64,000 nucleotides of DNA. Origin: Alphaproteobacteria bacterium. Lineage in GTDB: Bacteria; Pseudomonadota; Alphaproteobacteria; JAAEOK01. Of this stretch, positions 17,349 to 28,300 are shown piece by piece. Both the position numbers and the translations under genes were made by a program. How positions within the stretch are numbered: the stretch's first letter is position 1; every line of letters begins with the position of its first letter. The stretch spans positions 124,001 to 188,000 of the forward strand of contig JAAEOK010000073.1 of the NCBI GenBank assembly GCA_024244705.1, written 5' to 3'. The notes below the pieces were generated by a model. That model was not told where the DNA came from, ran no database searches, and was given only the letters and a program-made list of their open reading frames with translations.

Positions 17349-18658
17349 GCAACGCGCTGGCCATCGCCGCCGTCACGGCGGTGCTGCGCGACCTGCTCAA
17401 TAACGGGCTGATCGACCACAACGTCACCGGCGCCGTCGACGGCAACGTGACCGTCAGCACGCTGCCGCCGGACCGCATCCCGTCGTCGGGCGAGGACAGC
17501 GCGACCCAGCTCAATCTTTTCATGCACCAGGTGACACCCAATATCGGCTGGCGCAATGTGTGCCTGCCGTCGCGGGACGGCCGCGGCGACCGCCTCAGCA
17601 ACCCGCCCCTGGCGCTCGACCTCCACTATCTGCTGACCGCCTACGGGGTCGAGGATCTCCACGCCGAGATCCTGCTCGGCTATGCGATGCAGTTGCTCCA
17701 TGAGACGCCGGTGTTGAGCCGGGGCGCAATTACTCAGGCGCTGGTGCCGAGCCCGGTCAACGGGACCATCCTGCCGCCGGCCTTCGCCGCGCTCGCCGCC
17801 GCCGATCTCGCCGACCAGGTCGAGCAGATCAAAATCACGCCGGAAGCGCTCAACATCGAGGAGATGTCGAAGCTGTGGGCGGCCTTTCAGGCCAATTACC
17901 GACCGACCGCCGCCTATGCGGTTTCGGTCGTGCTGATCGAGGCCAACCGGGCGACCCGTGCGCCTTTGCCGGTGCTAACGCGCGGGCCGGGCAACCAGGG
18001 TGTCATCGCCCAGGCCAGTCTGACGCCGCCGTTTCCGACGATCGATGCGATCACCCCGCCCGACCGCCGGCCGAGCGCCGAACTCGGCGACCTGCTGACC
18101 ATGACCGGGCACCACCTCGACGGGGCCAATCTCACGGTGCGCTTCGAGAGCCCGCGGCTCGCCGCTGCCATCGAATTGGCGCCCGAACCGGGTGCGACTT
18201 CGACACAGGTCACCGTTACCCTGCCCGATGCCCCGGCCGACCCTAGCGCGCCGGCCGATTGGGCGGCCGGGCTCTACGCGGTTTCGATCAGCGTCGAGCG
18301 GCCGAGCGAGAGCTTCGCCAGAACGACAAACGAGGTGCCGCTACAGATCGCGCCGCGTATGGACATGGCTTCGGTCAACGCGGTCCGCGATGCCGGCACC
18401 GGCGCCGTAACCGTGACCTTCGATGCCAGCCCCGAGCTGCGGCCCAACCAAACGGCGTCGCTGCTCCTGGGCGCGCTCGAAACCCCTGTCGAGCCACACC
18501 CGGTCCAGACCGGGACCCTGTCCTTCGTCATCGCCGACATCGATGCCGGCACCTATTGGGCTCGGTTGCGGATCGACGGTGTCAGCAGTGTGTTGATCGA
18601 CCGTACCGCCTTGCCGCCGGTGTTCGACCCGTCCCAACAGATCGTGGTGCCGGCATGA
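17345..18658 (+). CDS. DUF4255/Pvc16-like tail terminator
   Basis: 437 residues. The N-terminal 190 or so are a DUF4255 (Pvc16_N) domain: AIAAVTAVLRDLLNNGL, then QLNLFMHQVTPNIGWRN, PLALDLHYLLTAYG and HAEILLGYAMQLLHETPVL. In PVC and Afp the equivalent protein caps the distal end of sheath and tube. The C-terminal half has two IPT/Ig-like beta-sandwich repeats (from PFPTIDAITPPDRRPSAELGD, GHHLDGANLTVRF). Such fusions are common in eCIS outside the Photorhabdus group. Confidence 0.92.
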   Translation: MSNALAIAAVTAVLRDLLNNGLIDHNVTGAVDGNVTVSTLPPDRIPSSGEDSATQLNLFMHQVTPNIGWRNVCLPSRDGRGDRLSNPPLALDLHYLLTAYGVEDLHAEILLGYAMQLLHETPVLSRGAITQALVPSPVNGTILPPAFAALAAADLADQVEQIKITPEALNIEEMSKLWAAFQANYRPTAAYAVSVVLIEANRATRAPLPVLTRGPGNQGVIAQASLTPPFPTIDAITPPDRRPSAELGDLLTMTGHHLDGANLTVRFESPRLAAAIELAPEPGATSTQVTVTLPDAPADPSAPADWAAGLYAVSISVERPSESFARTTNEVPLQIAPRMDMASVNAVRDAGTGAVTVTFDASPELRPNQTASLLLGALETPVEPHPVQTGTLSFVIADIDAGTYWARLRIDGVSSVLIDRTALPPVFDPSQQIVVPA

Positions 18659-20637
18659 CCGCGGGTGCCGACCGCCAGGCCTGGACCGAGGCCAACAAAC
18701 AATACCTGCTGGCGGCGTTGGCCGTGGTCAGGGAGCGGATTGCCGCCCACGACGGCGTCGAAACCGGACAACCAGTCCCCACCCCATCCGACCTCGACGC
18801 CGCGCGCGCCGCCATGGCCGCGCCGCCCGCCCTGGACCGCTTGTGCGAAATATTCTCCCTCTCCGCCTTCGAGCGCGAAATCCTTCTGTTGTGCGCCGGC
18901 TTCGAGCTCGATCTCTTTTTCGGATCGGACGGGCCGGCGCTCAAGCCCGATACCGTGCCCACGTTCGGCCTCGCCCTGGCGACGCTGTCGGAGCCGCATT
19001 GGAGCGCGCTGTCGCCGGCGAGCCCCCTGCGCCGCTGGTCGCTCATCGAGATCGCTCGCGGCCCGTCGCTGGCCACCGGCCCGCTTTCCATCGACGAGCG
19101 TATTCTGAACTACCTCGTCGGCCTGTCCCATCTCGATGGCCGAGTCCAAACGCTTGTCACCGCCTGCGATTGGTCGACCGACCTGGCGAACTCCCATCGC
19201 CCGATCGCGGATCATGCCTGCCAATGTCTGAGGCGATCGCAGGGTATGGAATCAACGTGGCCGGTGATACGCCTATGCGGTCACGACCGCACCGGTCAAC
19301 GCGCGATTGCCGCGGCTGCCTGCGGCGCGCTTGGGTTCAAGCTCTATCGACTGAGTGCCACCGACATTCCGCGCGCCGCCGGCGACAGATCGGTCTTGGC
19401 GCGGTTGTGGGATCGCGATGCCGTACTGGGCGGAGGCGCGCTATTCGTCGAATGCGACGACGAAGACGACGGCAGCGACACCCGCCGCACCCTGTCGTCC
19501 TTCATCGACCGTCTTCAGGGCATTGTCATTGTCGAGTCGCAGCGCGCGCTACCGGCCCTCGCCCGCCCTTCGGTGCGTATCGATGTCGACAAACCGAGCC
19601 GCGCCGAACAGCGCGCGATCTGGGTGTCCGCGCTCGGCAGGGACGGCCGAAAACTGAACGGTCAAATCGAAGATCTCGTCGATCATTTCGATCTCGGTGC
19701 GGAGGAAATCCGGTCGGCTAGCATGGCCGCGCTTTCCGGTTTCAACGGTACCCGCCAGGAAAATATCGATGGCGGCGATTTGGGATCGACGCTGTGGGCC
19801 GCATGCCGGGTCCAGGCACGCCCACCGCTCGATGACGTCGCTCAACGGATCGAGCCCAGGGCCGACTGGGGCGATCTCGTGCTGCCGGAGCCACAGTTGC
19901 AAGTGCTACGCGACATCGTCAGGCACGTTCGCGGGCGGGCAAAGGTCTATAGCGACTGGGGCTTCGCCGAGAAGAGCGCCCGCGGCCTTGGCATCGGCGC
20001 CCTGTTCACAGGCGACAGTGGCACCGGCAAGACCATGGCGGCGGAGGTGCTGGCCAACGACCTCGCCCTCGATCTCTACCGCATCGACCTGTCACAGGTC
20101 GTCAGCAAGTATATCGGCGAAACCGAAAAAAACCTGAAGCGGGTCTTCGACGCCGCCGAGGGCGGCGGCGCCATCCTGCTGTTCGACGAAGCGGACGCGA
20201 TCTTCGGCAAACGCAGCGACGTCAAAGACAGCCATGACCGCTTCGCCAATATCGAGATCAGCTACCTGCTGCAACGGGTCGAGGTCTACCGCGGCCTCGC
20301 CATCCTGACGACGAATATGAAAAACGCGCTCGACAGCGCTTTCATGCGGCGGCTTCGCTTCGTCGTCCGGTTTCCGTTTCCCGACGCCGCCCAGCGCGCC
20401 GAGATCTGGCGCCGCACTTTTCCGTCCGCGACGCCGATCGAGGATCTCGACGTCGCGCGCCTCGGCCGCATGAACCTGGCCGGCGGCAATATCCGCAACA
20501 TCGCGCTCAATGCCGCTTTCCTGGCCGCCGACCAGGACTTGCCGGTGACCATGGATCACGTCCTGCAGGCCGCGCGCAGCGAGTACGCCAAACTCGACAA
20601 GCCGACAACCGAGGCCGAATTGGGAGGCGACCGATGA
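18655..20637 (+). CDS. eCIS AAA+ ATPase (Pvc15/Afp15-like)
   Basis: 660 residues. The N-terminal 400 residues are a divergent winged-helix/ATPase-like region (FSLSAFEREILLLCAGFELD). The C-terminal AAA+ module has Walker A GDSGTGKT (453-460), Walker B with D511-E512 (ILLFDEADAIFG), sensor 1 (LAILTTNMKNALDSAFMRRL, also the Arg finger region), and GGNIRNIALNAAFLA near sensor 2. This is the conserved eCIS ATPase. Its role is debated, with cargo loading or assembly suggested. It ends by overlap with the small gene that precedes the cargo block. Confidence 0.94.
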   Translation: MTAGADRQAWTEANKQYLLAALAVVRERIAAHDGVETGQPVPTPSDLDAARAAMAAPPALDRLCEIFSLSAFEREILLLCAGFELDLFFGSDGPALKPDTVPTFGLALATLSEPHWSALSPASPLRRWSLIEIARGPSLATGPLSIDERILNYLVGLSHLDGRVQTLVTACDWSTDLANSHRPIADHACQCLRRSQGMESTWPVIRLCGHDRTGQRAIAAAACGALGFKLYRLSATDIPRAAGDRSVLARLWDRDAVLGGGALFVECDDEDDGSDTRRTLSSFIDRLQGIVIVESQRALPALARPSVRIDVDKPSRAEQRAIWVSALGRDGRKLNGQIEDLVDHFDLGAEEIRSASMAALSGFNGTRQENIDGGDLGSTLWAACRVQARPPLDDVAQRIEPRADWGDLVLPEPQLQVLRDIVRHVRGRAKVYSDWGFAEKSARGLGIGALFTGDSGTGKTMAAEVLANDLALDLYRIDLSQVVSKYIGETEKNLKRVFDAAEGGGAILLFDEADAIFGKRSDVKDSHDRFANIEISYLLQRVEVYRGLAILTTNMKNALDSAFMRRLRFVVRFPFPDAAQRAEIWRRTFPSATPIEDLDVARLGRMNLAGGNIRNIALNAAFLAADQDLPVTMDHVLQAARSEYAKLDKPTTEAELGGDR

Positions 20638-20885
20638 CGATCGACGTCAGCATCGAGCGCCTCGTCCTCGACGGCCTTTCGCGGCGCGACGGTAAGCAAA
20701 TCGTGACCGCGATCGAGCGGCAGCTGCAGCACCTCGTCGCCACCCGGGGACTGCCGCCGACACCCGACAGAGAAATCACCGCCAGACACATCGATGCCGG
20801 GACCGTCGCCGCGGCCGGGACCGGGGAGGCTCGTCACATCGGCGATCGGCTCGCCCATGCGATCTATCGGGGGGCCGGCGGATGA
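20634..20885 (+). CDS. Small eCIS-associated hypothetical protein
   Basis: 83 residues, overlapping both the ATPase stop and the first cargo start. It opens [33 protein letters not shown] (paired helices) and ends [15 protein letters not shown]. Similar tiny proteins often sit between the ATPase and DUF4157 genes in eCIS clusters. A cargo chaperone or adaptor role is an inference from position. Confidence 0.6.
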   Translation: MTIDVSIERLVLDGLSRRDGKQIVTAIERQLQHLVATRGLPPTPDREITARHIDAGTVAAAGTGEARHIGDRLAHAIYRGAGG

Positions 20886-23182
20886 AGGAGCACTGCGCGA
20901 TACCGATGGAAGCGCAGGACGTGATCGAAGCGCCGGGCCAGCCGCTGCCCCAATCCGCCCACGAATCGTTCGGCCGCCGGTTCGGCGCGGCCGGGCCAGC
21001 GCTCGACGGCAACGGCGACGATCCCGGACGTTGGCGATCCCCGACCTTCGCCGCCGAGCCGGGCGACCGCTACGAGCGGCAGGCGGACATCGCCGCCGAT
21101 CGTGTGCTTTCGCAGGGTGAGGCAATGGGCACGGACCCGCCCCCGGCGTACCGAAGCCACGATTTCGGCAAGGTCCGTATTCACGCCGACTCGCGGGCGG
21201 CGGCATCGGCCAGCGCGCTTGGGGCTCAGGCCTATACTGCGGGAAACCATATCGTTTTCGGCAGCGGTCGCTATGCGCCGGACAGCCGAACCGGGCAAGG
21301 CTTGTTGGCCCACGAGTTGGCCCATGTCGTACAGCAGAGCGATCCGGCGTTTCCCGGGTCGTTCATTCAACGGCGGCGTGTCGGCCGTAATTTCGGAATT
21401 GGCTTGGGTCTGATCGAGGGCAGGTTCACTGACGATGAACTGACCGACTTCCTGGCCGAACTCGAAAAGGGCAGCGTTACGGAGCGAAAATTCGTCCGCG
21501 ACAACATGGCCCGCGCCATCGCCCGCAAATGGATGGCGGCGGACGCCAAGTTTGAACTGACCCCAAAACAGAAGACGCTCCTGATCGAGGAGATGCTGCG
21601 CGGTCCGACCCTGCGCAAGGACGAAGAGGCGATCCTGGACTTGCTCGAGAACAGCGACAATGCCGATCTCCGGATCATGTTCACCGATGGCCTAAAGGTC
21701 GAGGACCTGAGAAGCGACATCGACTACAAGAAACGCACGGATAGGTTGGAGGCCTTTTTCGCCACGCGCTTCGTGGGCGGCGCCGACGCCATCCTCAATG
21801 GCAAGGTCGAGACGATGGGCGCGCCGGGACCGAACGCGCCCAAATTCGCCTACAATTGGCCAGCCCTGAAGGCCCGCGTCGACGGCCCATACACGGTCGA
21901 AGAAATCATCGAAGGCGTCCGAGAGTTCCCGGACGAAGACCAGGAGACCGCCCTTGCCGATCTTGAAAGCTATCGGGTCGACTCCCGCAACCGACTGCTG
22001 GAGCTCCGCGATCGTGGTTTCCCGAAAGCGGGTCTCGAACGAGAGCGCAACGCCATCTTCAGGATCGATGCGATCCTGCAGCAATTCTATCTCGAAATCG
22101 CGTTGACCGAACTCTCGGTCGACACCAACCAGAAGCTCACGGACATCGATCCGGCGGACAAGCCGGCGGTCAAAGATTCCCTACGGCCACCCGGGAAGAA
22201 ATCCGGGCTCGGGTTCACCGACCGGGATGAATTCAAGAACAAGCTGCGGGACTTCCTCAATGGCTTGATACAGAGGGACTATGACGCACTTGTCGTCGGC
22301 AAAGGCGAGGCCGAGCACGCCGACCCCGACAAGATCTATAGCCTCGACCGGCTGGCCGAGATCGGGGAAGCGGCGTCGGACGAAACCGACAAGGTCTTCG
22401 GTCGCTACAAATCCGGCCCACCGTTCAAGGCGAGCAGCGGCGGCTCGCCGCACCCCGGCGACATCCTCGACTATTGGGCCGACGTTCAATCCGATCTGAC
22501 CGATCCGGACTTCGACGACGATGACAAGGCGGCTTTGGCCCGTGAATTGATCTTCTATTACCTGCAAACGAAGCGCGCGGCCGCGGACATTTTCCGCGAC
22601 CATCACGCACGGCCCGATTTCGACGACGACGACAACCCGCAAAACGACGAAGCGCGCGCCCTGGTCGAACTGGCCGACGAGTTCACCGACACCGAAGCCG
22701 AGGTCACGAAGCTCAACGAGATCGAGCGCGGCTGGCCGGCCGGGGCAGCCGGCGGCGCGATCTTCGTTCAGGTTATCAAACGGGACAGCGCCGCCGAGGA
22801 CCGGACGTTCCTGTGGTACAATTTCCAGTTCTTCATTCACGAATACCTGCACACGCTCGTCGACGAGAAACGATACGAGCCCTACGCCGACAGCTTCGGC
22901 GACAGTTCGACCCAATACAATACGCTGATCGAAGGCGTCGATTCGTTCCTCACCGAAATCGTTTGGGCCAACGCCAAGACTCGTGTCCGCGCCACCGACC
23001 TCCGCCAGGCGGTCGAAGGCGACGCCTATGCGGCATTGCCCTTCGAAGAAGAGACCATCCCGCCGATCACCAAGATACGGTATCCGTCCTATAGCCAAGC
23101 CGCCCAACTGGTCGAACTTGTCGGCGTACGCAACCTCTACCAGGCGTACTTCTTCGGCGACATCGAACGCATCGGGGCGTGA
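20882..23182 (+). CDS. eCIS cargo 1: DUF4157 protein with C-terminal HEYLH metallopeptidase-like domain
   Basis: 766 residues. DUF4157 (about 50-155) has [20 protein letters not shown], the [14 protein letters not shown] strand, and HExxH motif H144-ELAH-VVQQ. Residues about 180-290 are the helical module shared with the two neighbouring cargo proteins ([26 protein letters not shown]). The C-terminal 250 residues contain a second zincin motif H653-EYLH657[12 protein letters not shown] with E684 in [14 protein letters not shown] as possible third ligand. The final domain is probably the toxic warhead; I do not recognise its named family. Translation overlaps the previous gene. Confidence 0.82.
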   Translation: MKEHCAIPMEAQDVIEAPGQPLPQSAHESFGRRFGAAGPALDGNGDDPGRWRSPTFAAEPGDRYERQADIAADRVLSQGEAMGTDPPPAYRSHDFGKVRIHADSRAAASASALGAQAYTAGNHIVFGSGRYAPDSRTGQGLLAHELAHVVQQSDPAFPGSFIQRRRVGRNFGIGLGLIEGRFTDDELTDFLAELEKGSVTERKFVRDNMARAIARKWMAADAKFELTPKQKTLLIEEMLRGPTLRKDEEAILDLLENSDNADLRIMFTDGLKVEDLRSDIDYKKRTDRLEAFFATRFVGGADAILNGKVETMGAPGPNAPKFAYNWPALKARVDGPYTVEEIIEGVREFPDEDQETALADLESYRVDSRNRLLELRDRGFPKAGLERERNAIFRIDAILQQFYLEIALTELSVDTNQKLTDIDPADKPAVKDSLRPPGKKSGLGFTDRDEFKNKLRDFLNGLIQRDYDALVVGKGEAEHADPDKIYSLDRLAEIGEAASDETDKVFGRYKSGPPFKASSGGSPHPGDILDYWADVQSDLTDPDFDDDDKAALARELIFYYLQTKRAAADIFRDHHARPDFDDDDNPQNDEARALVELADEFTDTEAEVTKLNEIERGWPAGAAGGAIFVQVIKRDSAAEDRTFLWYNFQFFIHEYLHTLVDEKRYEPYADSFGDSSTQYNTLIEGVDSFLTEIVWANAKTRVRATDLRQAVEGDAYAALPFEEETIPPITKIRYPSYSQAAQLVELVGVRNLYQAYFFGDIERIGA

Positions 23183-23372
23183 CGATGACGGCCGGCACGC
23201 CATCCGCATTACGCCGTCGCCGCTGGCGCTTGAACACCGGCCGTCGGGGGGGTTCGCCGACCACGGTCAAGGTACGGCACGGGGCCCAAGCCGTTCGAGG
23301 CGCGGTATGGTGAGGGCGCGACGATCGCGGCGGCGGCCGCGCCGACGGACCGGGGACGAGGAATTCTCGGCC

Positions 23373-24908
23373 ATGGCGAGGTCGGTCGGGCACACCTGCA
23401 CGACCTGCGGCGCGGCGACGGCAGCGGCCGGGCAGTGCAGCCAATGCGCCAAGCAGGCGGCCCACGGAGGCCGCCATGCCACCGCGGCACCGGCGCTTTC
23501 GGTTGCCTCATCCGATCACGGCTCGGAACACGCCGCCGACCACATGGCGGACCACGTCGTCGGCCGGAACGGGCGCCACGGCGGGCCCATGATCGGGCCG
23601 CGGGCGTTACCCGACATCCTGCCGCGCACGACCACCGAACCGCGAGGAGAAGCGGATGCGCCGCCCGTTGTGCACGAAGCGCTGACCGCATCGGGCCAAG
23701 CCCTCGATCCGGCCACCCGCCATTCCATGGAGACGGAAACGGGGCACAGATTCAGCGACGTCCGCATCCATACCGACGCCACCGCGGCGCGCTCGGCGCG
23801 GGCGATCGACGCCCTCGCCTATACCGCCGGCAAGGACATCGTATTTGGGACCGGGCAGTACCGCCCACAGGCGCCGGATGGAAAATGGTTGCTGGCGCAC
23901 GAACTCGGCCATGTTGCCCAGCAACGCGGCGCGCCGGCCGTGGTCGCGCGAAAGAAAAGGACCGCCGCCGGACCGGAGCCGAAGTACGACGACGAAACTC
24001 TCGACGACTATCTCTCGGTTCTCCTCGAGGCCGATGAGATCGAGGGCGATCTCGACAGCGACAACAAGGCCCGCGCCCTCATCCGGAAAGGGCTGCACAA
24101 GGAATGGCCGCCGTCGCTGTGGGTGCTGCTGATCAAGGAAATGCTCGCCGGCGCGGTTTTGAATGCCGACGAACGTGCCATCCTCGAGTTGCTCGAGACG
24201 GCGTCCGCCGACGACCGGGAGAAGATTGCCGAAAGCGTCGGGTACTCGGAACTCCACAAGAAGATACACGGCAAGGAACGCGACCGTCTTTACGCCCTGT
24301 TCCCGGTGCTCAATTCCCTGCATCCGCGCGGGGAAAAGGAATCGGTCGCCTATACGTTCGAGGAATACATCGTCAAGTGGGAATCGGAGCAGGGACGTTC
24401 CATCACCGCCGAGGAGAAGGACGTGCTCGCCCGCGGATGCGTCGGGGTTACGACTCTGAACCTGGGCCAATTGGAGAACCCCAATCTGAGAACCTGCTAT
24501 GGATCGTTCGCCGACGCCCTCAAGTCACAACGGCAAATGAACGACTTTCTCGAAGACGCCTACCCCAATCGGCGGGCGATCATCTTCTCGAAGCGTTTTT
24601 GGTCGTCGGGCGCGGATTTCGAGCCGGATCCGGCAACCGGCGAAATCGACATGAGCGGCTACGACTTCAGTCCGCGGCCCGGCGGGTTCACCAATTTCGA
24701 CTATGGCTTCTATGACGAAAGCACCGGCAAGTGGTGGCACGCCAACCACTGCGACGAAACCACCCTCGGCATCGAATGCACCGGCGACACTACCGACCTG
24801 GGCGACATGGAAGTCTACGAAAGCAACCTGAAACATTACTCACAGCGGCTGGGCGATTTCGACAAGCAGGTGTTTTGCGTCGCCATTTCAAGACTTGCCA
24901 GCCCATAG
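23373..24908 (+). CDS. eCIS cargo 2: DUF4157 protein with C-terminal microbial transglutaminase domain
   Basis: 511 residues. The N-terminus has a zinc-ribbon-like Cys pattern (CTTCGAATAAAGQCSQC). DUF4157 is about 95-185 with RFSDVRIHTDATAARSARAI and H176-ELGH-VAQQ. The shared cargo module is about 205-305. The C-terminal 180 residues match Streptomyces mobaraensis-type transglutaminase from memory: RGCVGVTTLN (catalytic C356), AIIFSKRFWSSG, PATGEIDMS, GGFTNFDYGF (D443), WWHANH (H456), then MEVYESNLKHYSQRLGDFDK. All three triad residues are present, so it should cross-link Gln to Lys or amines. The start is uncertain: ATG 23373 has AGGA 12 bases upstream, and the frame stays open further upstream. 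Confidence 0.88.
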   Translation: MARSVGHTCTTCGAATAAAGQCSQCAKQAAHGGRHATAAPALSVASSDHGSEHAADHMADHVVGRNGRHGGPMIGPRALPDILPRTTTEPRGEADAPPVVHEALTASGQALDPATRHSMETETGHRFSDVRIHTDATAARSARAIDALAYTAGKDIVFGTGQYRPQAPDGKWLLAHELGHVAQQRGAPAVVARKKRTAAGPEPKYDDETLDDYLSVLLEADEIEGDLDSDNKARALIRKGLHKEWPPSLWVLLIKEMLAGAVLNADERAILELLETASADDREKIAESVGYSELHKKIHGKERDRLYALFPVLNSLHPRGEKESVAYTFEEYIVKWESEQGRSITAEEKDVLARGCVGVTTLNLGQLENPNLRTCYGSFADALKSQRQMNDFLEDAYPNRRAIIFSKRFWSSGADFEPDPATGEIDMSGYDFSPRPGGFTNFDYGFYDESTGKWWHANHCDETTLGIECTGDTTDLGDMEVYESNLKHYSQRLGDFDKQVFCVAISRLASP

Positions 24909-24926
24909 AAAAAGAGAGTCGCGAAT

Positions 24927-25205
24927 ATGGAACTAACCACGAATATCGACGATCGAGTCTCGTTGGAAGTCACCGCCCAGAACGCAAAGGCCGGCGCGAT
25001 CGTCATGACCGACGACGGCGAGGTCATCTACGTCAAGGGAATGAAGGCGTGGGACGACGGGGTGCTGGACCGGCGGCTGTCGATCGAAGGCGTGTTGAGG
25101 CAGGGCAAGGTCTATCCCGACCCCAAGGGCGAAGGCGCCTTCGTCAGCCAGGGCATGCGCGGCACGCAGTACGTCCTCGAAATGGAAACCTACCGAGTGC
25201 TCTGA
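24927..25205 (+). CDS. Small protein after the transglutaminase cargo, possible inhibitor
   Basis: 92 residues, acidic and mostly beta (SLEVTAQNAKAGAIVMTDDG, then EVIYVKGMKAWDDGVLDRRL, VYPDPKGEGAFVSQGMRGTQ). It may adopt an OB-like barrel. No signal peptide. No family recognised. It begins 19 bases after the transglutaminase stop with an AAGAGAG ribosome site, so the pair is co-translated. An inhibitor, chaperone or immunity role for the transglutaminase is inference from position only. Confidence 0.65.
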   Translation: MELTTNIDDRVSLEVTAQNAKAGAIVMTDDGEVIYVKGMKAWDDGVLDRRLSIEGVLRQGKVYPDPKGEGAFVSQGMRGTQYVLEMETYRVL

Positions 25206-25225
25206 GAATGGAAGGAAGGCACTCC

Positions 25226-25315
25226 ATGAACACACACGCCCGCCGAGACCGCCGATCGATCGGGCTGCGTTCGCGGCGAAGTCGCCCCACCCGCACCGGG
25301 GAGCGGCGGTTATGA
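25226..25315 (+). CDS. Arg-rich leader-like micro-ORF
   Basis: 29 codons, 11 of them Arg (MNTHARRDRRSIGLRSRRSR), preceded by GGAAGG and overlapping the next start as TTATGA. It could be a translational coupling leader for cargo 3, or chance. No family. Confidence 0.25.
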   Translation: MNTHARRDRRSIGLRSRRSRPTRTGERRL

Positions 25316-28300
25316 AATTCCTGCGTCAGCTTCGCGCCAGCGACCCGGAATGGCTGTCGGCGACGGCAACGCGGACATCGCGATTTGCCGCGCCGGATAG
25401 ACATGTCGGCGGTGCGAGCGCGGTCCGTCCCGGCGCCGAGGCGTTCGACCGTGCAGACGGCAGGTCGATCGCGACCATACCCATCCAAGCCAAGCTGACC
25501 GTCGGCCGCTCCGGCGACCCCTATGAGATCGAGGCCGAACGCGTCGCCGACCGCATCACCGACTCTCCCGAGTCGGTGCCGGAGGACGATTCGCCGATCG
25601 AGTCGATAAGACGTCCCGCCATTCAACGGGCCGAGACGCCGGAGGAGGACGAAGAGGAAGAGCAGGAAGTCGAGGCCGCGCCGGACGAGGCCCAGCCGGT
25701 GGCGGAATCTTCGGCCCCCCCCGAAGCACCCGAGACCGCCACCGACCCATCGGTGCCCGCCGACAAGGAAGAGGAGGATGAAGAGGACGGCGCGCTGCAG
25801 GCCGATGGCTACCGAGGCGCGGCGGGCGACCTAGATCCCGACCTCGACCGCCGGGTCGCCGGGATACGCGGCGGCGGCCGGCCGCTGCCCGGGGCTGTCC
25901 GCCAATCGCTCGAACCTCGTTTTGGCTTCGATTTCTCGCATGTCCGGATTCATACCGACCAGGAATCCGGCGCCGTCGCCCGGAAACTCGGAGCGCGCGC
26001 TTTCACCGTCGGCCGCGACATCGTCTTTGGGCCGTCAACCTACGCGCCGCACAGCCGCGACGGCCGCCATCTGCTGGCCCATGAGTTGACCCATGTCGTT
26101 CAACAATCGGCGGGAACGGATGGTTCGGCGAACTCGGACGTGGTCCGCCGCGCGCCAACCGTCGAGGCCGACCCGGCGGTGGGCGCCTTGAAAACCGCCG
26201 TCGAGGGCGACGACAACGACGTCCGGGCGCTCATCGACGGCGATTTCTGGTCGGGGGTTACGCTCAGGCCGGCAGAGGCGGCGCAGCTGCTCGACAATCT
26301 GCTCACCGGGGCGACCCTCGACGAAGACGAAAAATCGGGCCTGAAAGTCCTCGGCAAGGCCAAGGACCAGAGCGTCCTCGACGGCACCCTGCTGGAGCTC
26401 GATGCGCGCGGCCGCTTCCGCAAACTCCTCGACGACTATCATGGAGCGGAATACCACACCCTGCTCGAGCTGCTATCGCGATCGATCGACGGCCTTCCGG
26501 TTAAGGCCATCTATCTCGACGCCTTCATCGCCATGTGGTGGGTCCGCAAGCACGAGGAACAGGCGATCGTCGTCCTGCTCGAGCGGACCAGCGGTTCCGA
26601 TCTCGCCGCCCTGCTGGCGGCGGAAGACCGGCAGGCGGAGCTGCGCAGCGCCATCGACGCCGACGACCTTTCGCAGCGCTTCGAGACGATCGCATCGCAG
26701 GTCAACGTCACCGTCTTCGGAGACATCTCGGGGAAACTGAGAAAGATCTTCGAGATCACGGCGCGGCCGTCCACCGGGTCCAAGACCCAGGCCGGTAAGG
26801 TTCTGAGCGAAGACGACATCAACCAGATCCTGGCCGCCGCGGCCGCCGACCTCGCCTCCGAGCTGCAGGACTACAAGGACGAGCTTGCCGCCGCCATTGC
26901 CGCCAACGAGCACGACAAGGTCACCAAGATCAACCGGCACTTCGAAGCGCGGATCGCGAAGCTGCTGAACAGCAAGCGGCGAGAGCTCAAATACGAGTTG
27001 CGATGGGACGTGGAATTCAATCGTGGGCTCGACGACGCCTACGGCCGGCAATGGTCGGAGGGAGATTTGCAGAAGATCGACGAGCTGCTAGCGAAGATCC
27101 CGCCCGAGATCCTCTATGCGAACCCCGACTTCAAGGGCTTCCGGCGCGAGAAGACACACCCCAAACACGGCGGATTTTCGAGCGAAAGTACCGGCTTCGT
27201 CACCCTATCCGGGGGCACACCGAAACTCAGCACGACCGCCCATGAACTCGGCCATTTCGCCCATTTCGCCGATGCCCAAATGTTTGACGACTTCCAGCGG
27301 ATTTCCGCATGGCAGCCGTTCACGAAACAAAACTTCCGCATGTTCATTGCCGACGAGAAAACCCGCAAACGCATACTCCGCAAGCTCGACCGGCACCGCA
27401 AGAACGAGGAACGGGACAAGACCGTCACCGAGGGCAATTTCATCTATCGCTACGATCGATACGGCGGCAACTACTACCGCTACAGGGCGGATGCGAAATT
27501 CATCACCGACTATGCCAAGACGGACCCGCAGGACGATTTCGCGGAATCGTTCGAAACCTATCTCCTTCACCCGGAAGACCTAGAGAAAGCGGCGCCGAAA
27601 AAATACGCATTCATGCACAAGCGGGTGTTCGTCCAGTTCTGGCTCGAACAACAGGCGAAGGTGATCGTCAAGCGATTCGACGCGAAGAAGAAAGAGCGCA
27701 TCGACGCCTTGAGCGATCGCGGCCTCGGACGCTGGCTCGACAAGAACCACCTGCACCCACTCAAGCAGGAGCTCGAGCAGGAGCTCGACGACCTCAAGAC
27801 CGAAAAGGTCGATGCCGCCGACCTCGGGCTGCTGACTAAGCCGGTCCCGCTCAAGGGCTCGACCGAATCCGCCACCCTCGGGCAGCGGTTCTTCACGCGG
27901 CTCGACCGCCTGATGGACCTCGCCGAGGAAGTGAAAAAGCGGCATCACAAGTTCGCCGCCGACGCCGACGCGTTGAGAAACTCCGTTGCCGGACCGAACG
28001 ACCTCGCCCTCTTCGTCATCGTCCTCGACCTGAAGAGCCATTCGATTGAGGAAACCCGGAAGGCGTTCGACGGGGCGGCGGCCAAACTCAAGGCCGGGGC
28101 GGTGGTCGACCCGGCGGCCTGGCCCGAACTCGACGCGGTGGTCGCCAAACTGACCGCAGCGCTCGCGGCAGCGCAGTCCTATGTACCCTACTTCGAGAAA
28201 TTCCTGACGATTCAGGACGACTGGAACTTCGAGGAGGACTTGCTGACGCGGCCGGGCGGAAAGGACGAGCTCGATCCGATGGCGGTGAAGGAGCTCGGGA

